A stretch of 5,376 nucleotides of DNA from Clostridiales bacterium (GTDB taxonomy: Bacteria > Bacillota > Clostridia > Oscillospirales > Oscillospiraceae). The notes under the pieces are model-generated. The model did not search any database. It was not told where the DNA came from and saw only the letters and a program-made list of their open reading frames with translations. Location: NCBI GenBank assembly GCA_019422005.1, contig JAHZEF010000150.1, forward strand, positions 1 to 5,376, written 5' to 3'. A program made the position numbers and the translations under genes. Position 1 is the stretch's first letter. Each line of letters begins with the position of its first letter. Shown in pieces: positions 4,443 through 5,376 of the stretch.

Positions 4443-5376
4443 ATGCAAATTGCAGTGGTTGGCAGCGGAGGCTGGGGAACGGCCCTGGCCAGATTGCTTG
4501 TGGAAAACGGCCATGCGGTAACGCTATGGTCTTTCCTGAAGGAAGAGGCGGAGCATCTGGAACAAACCAGGGAGAATCCGCTTCTGCAGGGCGTGCGGCT
4601 TCCGCAGATGACGTTTACCAGCGATCCGGCCTGCGTATCCGGCAAGCCGGTGGTGGTGATGGCTTCGCCGTCGTTTGCAGCCCGTTCCACCGCGGAGCTG
4701 GTGCGGCCATACCTGGATCCCAATGCGGTCCTGGTGTCTGTTGCGAAAGGGATCGAGGCCGGTACCTCTGAGCGGCTGAGCCAGATCATCGGCGAGGTGA
4801 CCGGCCGGACGGTTGCGGTGCTCTGCGGCCCGTCCCATGCCGAAGAGGTGGCAAGGGACATTCCCACCGGCTGTGTGGCGGCCTGCCGGGAGATCGGTAT
4901 TGCGGAGATGGTGCAGGATATTTTCATGAACGACCATTTCCGCGTGTATTCCAGCACGGATGTGGTAGGCGTGGAACTGGGGGCGGCGCTGAAAAATGTG
5001 ATAGCCCTTTGCGCAGGAATCTGTGACGGCATGGGATTTGGCGACAACACCAAGGCGCTGCTGATGACGCGCGGCCTGACGGAAATTGCGCGCCTGGGAA
5101 TGGCCATGGGGAGCCGGAATGAGACGTTTGCCGGGCTGGCCGGGATCGGGGACCTGATCGTGACCTGCACTTCCATGCATTCACGGAACCGGCGTGCGGG
5201 GATTCTGATCGGCCAGGGAAAAGATCCGCAGACGGCGATGAAAGAGGTCGGCGCTGTGGTTGAGGGATATTATGCCGCCCGGTCTGCCTATGAGCTGGCG
5301 GAAAAGATGAAGGTGGAGATGCCCATCACCCGCGAGGCGTACGCCATCCTGTACGAGGGCCGGGATCCGCGCCAGG
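4443..5376 (+). CDS. gpsA: NAD(P)H-dependent glycerol-3-phosphate dehydrogenase, C-terminus missing
   Basis: The first 311 residues; the frame is open to the window edge and perhaps 20-30 residues are missing compared with the usual 330-340. The enzyme reduces dihydroxyacetone phosphate to sn-glycerol-3-phosphate in the cytoplasm, feeding PlsY. Seen in order: the Rossmann nucleotide loop GSGGWGTAL (7-15); the VAKGIE strand (100-105); CGPSHAEEV (128-136); ELGAALKNVIAL (178-189), with the family's catalytic lysine at K184; GFGDNTKALLMTRGLTE (198-214); and AGLAGIGDLIVTCTS (230-244) followed by HSRNRRAG (246-253), which contain the conserved GD and substrate-phosphate residues. VVEGYYAA (272-279) is also typical. 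The ATG at 4443 has GGGAGG (4427-4432) 10 nt upstream, slightly long but acceptable, and matches the conserved MQIAVVGSG start. No promoter is visible in the 19 nt after plsY, so it is the third gene of the der unit. Confidence 0.97.
   Translation, partial: MQIAVVGSGGWGTALARLLVENGHAVTLWSFLKEEAEHLEQTRENPLLQGVRLPQMTFTSDPACVSGKPVVVMASPSFAARSTAELVRPYLDPNAVLVSVAKGIEAGTSERLSQIIGEVTGRTVAVLCGPSHAEEVARDIPTGCVAACREIGIAEMVQDIFMNDHFRVYSSTDVVGVELGAALKNVIALCAGICDGMGFGDNTKALLMTRGLTEIARLGMAMGSRNETFAGLAGIGDLIVTCTSMHSRNRRAGILIGQGKDPQTAMKEVGAVVEGYYAARSAYELAEKMKVEMPITREAYAILYEGRDPRQ

Noticed and set aside
3263..5176. A 637-codon open frame on the minus strand, antisense to der, plsY and gpsA
   Set aside because: It has no ribosome binding site, no recognisable domain, and a low-complexity composition rich in A, R, Q and H, as expected from the reverse of GC-rich codons. 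The three sense genes are certain.

Overview
The window is a housekeeping chromosomal segment with seven protein-coding genes, two of them cut by the window edges. It has no visible mobile element, CRISPR array, rRNA or tRNA. The DNA is clearly GC-rich, yet the genes have strong AGGAGG-type ribosome binding sites and TTGACA/TATAAT-like promoters. The proteins (a YceD/DUF177 protein, a short zinc-ribbon L32, PlsY, a two-GTPase Der) look like those of Firmicutes. My best guess is a GC-rich member of the Clostridia (Oscillospirales/Ruminococcaceae-like gut bacterium). This is inferred from protein style, not from a search.

Layout. The left part (1-1266) reads on the minus strand. An RluA-family pseudouridine synthase gene (298-1266) is followed by a hairpin terminator (222-272), then a consensus promoter (140-168) and the first 25 codons of an ABC-transporter ATPase, probably PotA-like (1-76). 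The transporter leader carries a strong 10-bp hairpin whose 3' arm could also pair with the ribosome binding site. From about 1300 to 1530 a divergent intergenic region holds a promoter for each direction and an unusual cluster of TTCCG/CGGAA elements, including a perfect 10-bp inverted repeat.

The right part reads on the plus strand as two transcription units. The first is yceD-rpmF (1533-2267), driven by a near-perfect promoter and closed by an intrinsic terminator with a GAAA tetraloop (2290-2325). The second is der-plsY-gpsA (2468 to the end), with its own promoter (2370-2398). Its genes are 3 and 19 nt apart, and plsY starts at TTG with its Shine-Dalgarno sequence inside the end of der. 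The first unit serves the large ribosomal subunit. The second joins a ribosome-assembly GTPase to two adjacent steps of phospholipid synthesis: GpsA makes glycerol-3-phosphate and PlsY acylates it.

I did not find a convincing new biological system. The most interesting leads are in the non-coding DNA: the possible leader switch before the ABC gene, and the shared TTTCCG(G/C)AAA-like repeats at the yceD and der promoters.
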